Shown here piece by piece: positions 62,490 to 64,000 of a stretch of 64,000 nt of DNA. Made by a program: the position numbers and the translations under genes. Numbering within the stretch: the first letter of the stretch is position 1; every line of letters begins with the position of its first letter. Under the pieces are notes generated by a model. The model saw only the letters and a list, made by a program, of their open reading frames with translations. It was not told the origin of the DNA and searched no databases. This DNA is from Chloroflexota bacterium. Its GTDB lineage: Bacteria; Chloroflexota; Anaerolineae; Anaerolineales; Anaerolineaceae. The DNA is taken from assembly GCA_016887485.1 (NCBI GenBank), contig CP069394.1:310001-374000 (forward strand), written 5' to 3'.

Positions 62490-64000
62490 TTAATGCGGCA
62501 GATGGTAGCTTTTTTGCCAGAGTCTTTGGTATCGAACAACTTCCGCCTGCCAGGTTTCATCGGACCAGCCCAAAGGTTGCTGGATCAGGGCTCTGATATG
62601 GTTGATTTCACCCAGGCCACCCTTCGGCAGCAATAAACCCACCCGAACCCGACGCAGGAGCAGGTCATCCAAATGCACCACAGCTTCATTGCTGGCGGCC
62701 CAGGCCATTTCGGCCCAGAATTGCGGCATGGGGTCAATGGATTGGAGCTCGTCAGGTAATGCGCTTTCAAAGAAGGGGGTGACATCTTCACCCAGGCGAC
62801 CGGCCATCATTTGCCAGGCAGTTTCGCTGGCTTTTGGGGTGGTTTCCGGTTCGGGATGGATGAAACATGGGGCCTGGTGGTCGAATTTTGGCTCTCCGGG
62901 TAAGTGATCCCGGCAGAAGTTCAATACATCAGCTGCCATCACGCGGAAGATGGTCAGCTTGCCGCCAGAGACGGTCACCAGGCCATCTTCTTCCCAAACC
63001 TGGTGTGCCCGTGATTCCTTGGAAGGGGTTGGAGCGTTGGTGTTGATCACAGGCCGCAGACCAGCAAAAGTGGAAATTAGGTCAGCATCGGTGACAGTGA
63101 AATCGGGGAAAGCGTATTGTACGGCTTCCATCAGATATTCATATTCCAAAGGGTTAATCCGGGCCTCATCTTCCGTGGTGGGATCATCCAGGTCAGTGGT
63201 GCCAATCATCGTTCGCCCTTCCCAGGGGATGGCAAACAGGGCCCGGTTGTCCCGTGGGTGCAGCATTGTCACGGCGGATTCAATGGGCAGTTTTTCACGA
63301 GAGAAGATCAGGTGGCTGCCACGCAGACGGCGCAGTTTGGGCTCGCCGCTGACCGATTGGCGGATTTCATCCGACCAGGGACCGGTCGCGTTGATGACCA
63401 CATTGCCCCGCAGTTCGCGGGTGGCAGGGGTAAGGGTGCCGCTTTGGTCTTCCACGACCACACCTTCCACCCGGCCGCTTCTGGATTTGCAGAGCCCAGT
63501 TACCTTGGCGTAGTTGAGTGCCAAACCCCCAAAGCGAATCCCGTCCGAGATCACCCGCATGACCAGCTGGCTGTCATCCAGCCGAGAGTCATAATATTCC
63601 ACACCACCGACAAGTGCTTTCTGGTTGATTGCAGGGACGGACTTAACAACTTCTTCCTGTTTGAGGAAGTCATGCTGCCATTTGGGTGCCATTAGGTCAT
63701 AGGCGATCACGCCCAACCGCATCAGGTGGGCTTCCTGTATGTTGTGTTCATAGGCCGGGAAGATGAATGCCAGAGGGTCTACCAAACCATCCGATTCACG
63801 GATCAGGCGTTCACGTTCGCGTACCGATTCCCTAACTACATCGAATTGTCTATTTTTAAGATACCGGATTCCGCCGTGGATCAGTTTGGAGGAACGGCTG
63901 GAAGTGCCAAAAGCGAAATCACGGGCTTCGACCAGGGCAACTTTGAGCCCTTTTTGGGCAGCCATGTTGAAGATACCCGCGCCAGTGATCCCGCCGCCGA
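62490..64000 (-). CDS. glpD: FAD-dependent glycerol-3-phosphate dehydrogenase, partial
   Basis: At least 502 residues; the true start lies beyond the right edge, since GGGITGAGIFN of the FAD-binding site is read before the internal Met at 63965. SSRSSKLIHGGIRYL, VINATGPWSDEI and FAGLRPVINT are typical GlpD blocks, with the helical C-terminal domain following (about 370-490). It oxidises glycerol-3-phosphate to dihydroxyacetone phosphate at the membrane and hands electrons to quinone or another carrier. It leads the pair with the FGGY kinase 72 bp downstream. Confidence 0.92.
   Translation of the reverse strand, partial: GGGITGAGIFNMAAQKGLKVALVEARDFAFGTSSRSSKLIHGGIRYLKNRQFDVVRESVRERERLIRESDGLVDPLAFIFPAYEHNIQEAHLMRLGVIAYDLMAPKWQHDFLKQEEVVKSVPAINQKALVGGVEYYDSRLDDSQLVMRVISDGIRFGGLALNYAKVTGLCKSRSGRVEGVVVEDQSGTLTPATRELRGNVVINATGPWSDEIRQSVSGEPKLRRLRGSHLIFSREKLPIESAVTMLHPRDNRALFAIPWEGRTMIGTTDLDDPTTEDEARINPLEYEYLMEAVQYAFPDFTVTDADLISTFAGLRPVINTNAPTPSKESRAHQVWEEDGLVTVSGGKLTIFRVMAADVLNFCRDHLPGEPKFDHQAPCFIHPEPETTPKASETAWQMMAGRLGEDVTPFFESALPDELQSIDPMPQFWAEMAWAASNEAVVHLDDLLLRRVRVGLLLPKGGLGEINHIRALIQQPLGWSDETWQAEVVRYQRLWQKSYHLPH

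Overview
The window looks like a piece of chromosome from an anaerobic bacterium, most likely Chloroflexota (Anaerolineae). This is inferred from the gene set: a fused NfnAB-type transhydrogenase, a reductive-dehalogenase homologue, split transketolase, several large secreted proteins carrying a short Y-(L/I)-P-F-F-like motif, and Gram-positive-like small regulators. No rRNA or species marker is present. Base composition is near 50% GC except for an A+T-rich accessory stretch around 12-15 kb.

Layout. 1-3.6 kb (minus): a sugar-uptake cluster with split transketolase followed by an ascorbate/pentitol-type PTS (IIA, an unannotated 32-residue membrane peptide, IIB, partial IIC). 3.9-9.8 kb (plus): a secreted ExeM/NucH-like nuclease, mutL and a PfkB kinase. 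9.8-11.7 kb (minus): a membrane-anchored reductive-dehalogenase-like protein and a small unknown protein. 11.8-15.8 kb: accessory region with tRNA-Pro(CGG), a second copy of its 3' end 1.7 kb away enclosing an MFS transporter, then a truncated RHS tip and an A+T-rich partner gene. 15.8-24.6 kb: small housekeeping and signalling genes, a DegV-led operon of membrane proteins, and a diguanylate cyclase. 24.6-32 kb: cold-shock protein, GH4 enzyme, fused Nfn transhydrogenase, TPR protein, phosphodiesterase/YjbR/exonuclease operon. 32-47.4 kb: secreted proteins (C25 peptidase, an unknown, an Asp-box propeller) interleaved with a Rel homologue, a CPBP protease, a radical-SAM/DUF6504 pair, a nucleoside hydrolase, a tandem thioredoxin-CcdA fusion and an SRAP protein. 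47.4-47.8 kb: tRNA-Glu(TTC) followed by three decayed repeats resembling its 3' half. 48-57 kb: YigZ, a homodimer-type ABC exporter, a candidate small RNA, an XRE-cupin regulator, a DtxR-type regulator, a DUF692-like TIM barrel and a heterodimeric ABC exporter. 57-64 kb (minus): esterase, LarA-like racemase, M1-type lipoprotein peptidase, FGGY kinase and glycerol-3-phosphate dehydrogenase.

How it fits together. Central metabolism (PTS plus transketolase, GlpD plus FGGY kinase, LarA, Nfn) points to fermentative sugar and polyol use with NADPH/ferredoxin balancing. The secreted nuclease, peptidases and lipoprotein suggest scavenging of extracellular polymers. Several promoters have near-consensus -35/-10 boxes placed so close to the start codon that the transcripts would be leaderless. 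The points most worth follow-up are the orphan promoter/terminator pair (candidate sRNA), the tRNA-end duplications, the RHS tip cassette, the membrane-anchored dehalogenase homologue, the degenerate Rel synthetase, and the shared short motif of the secreted proteins.
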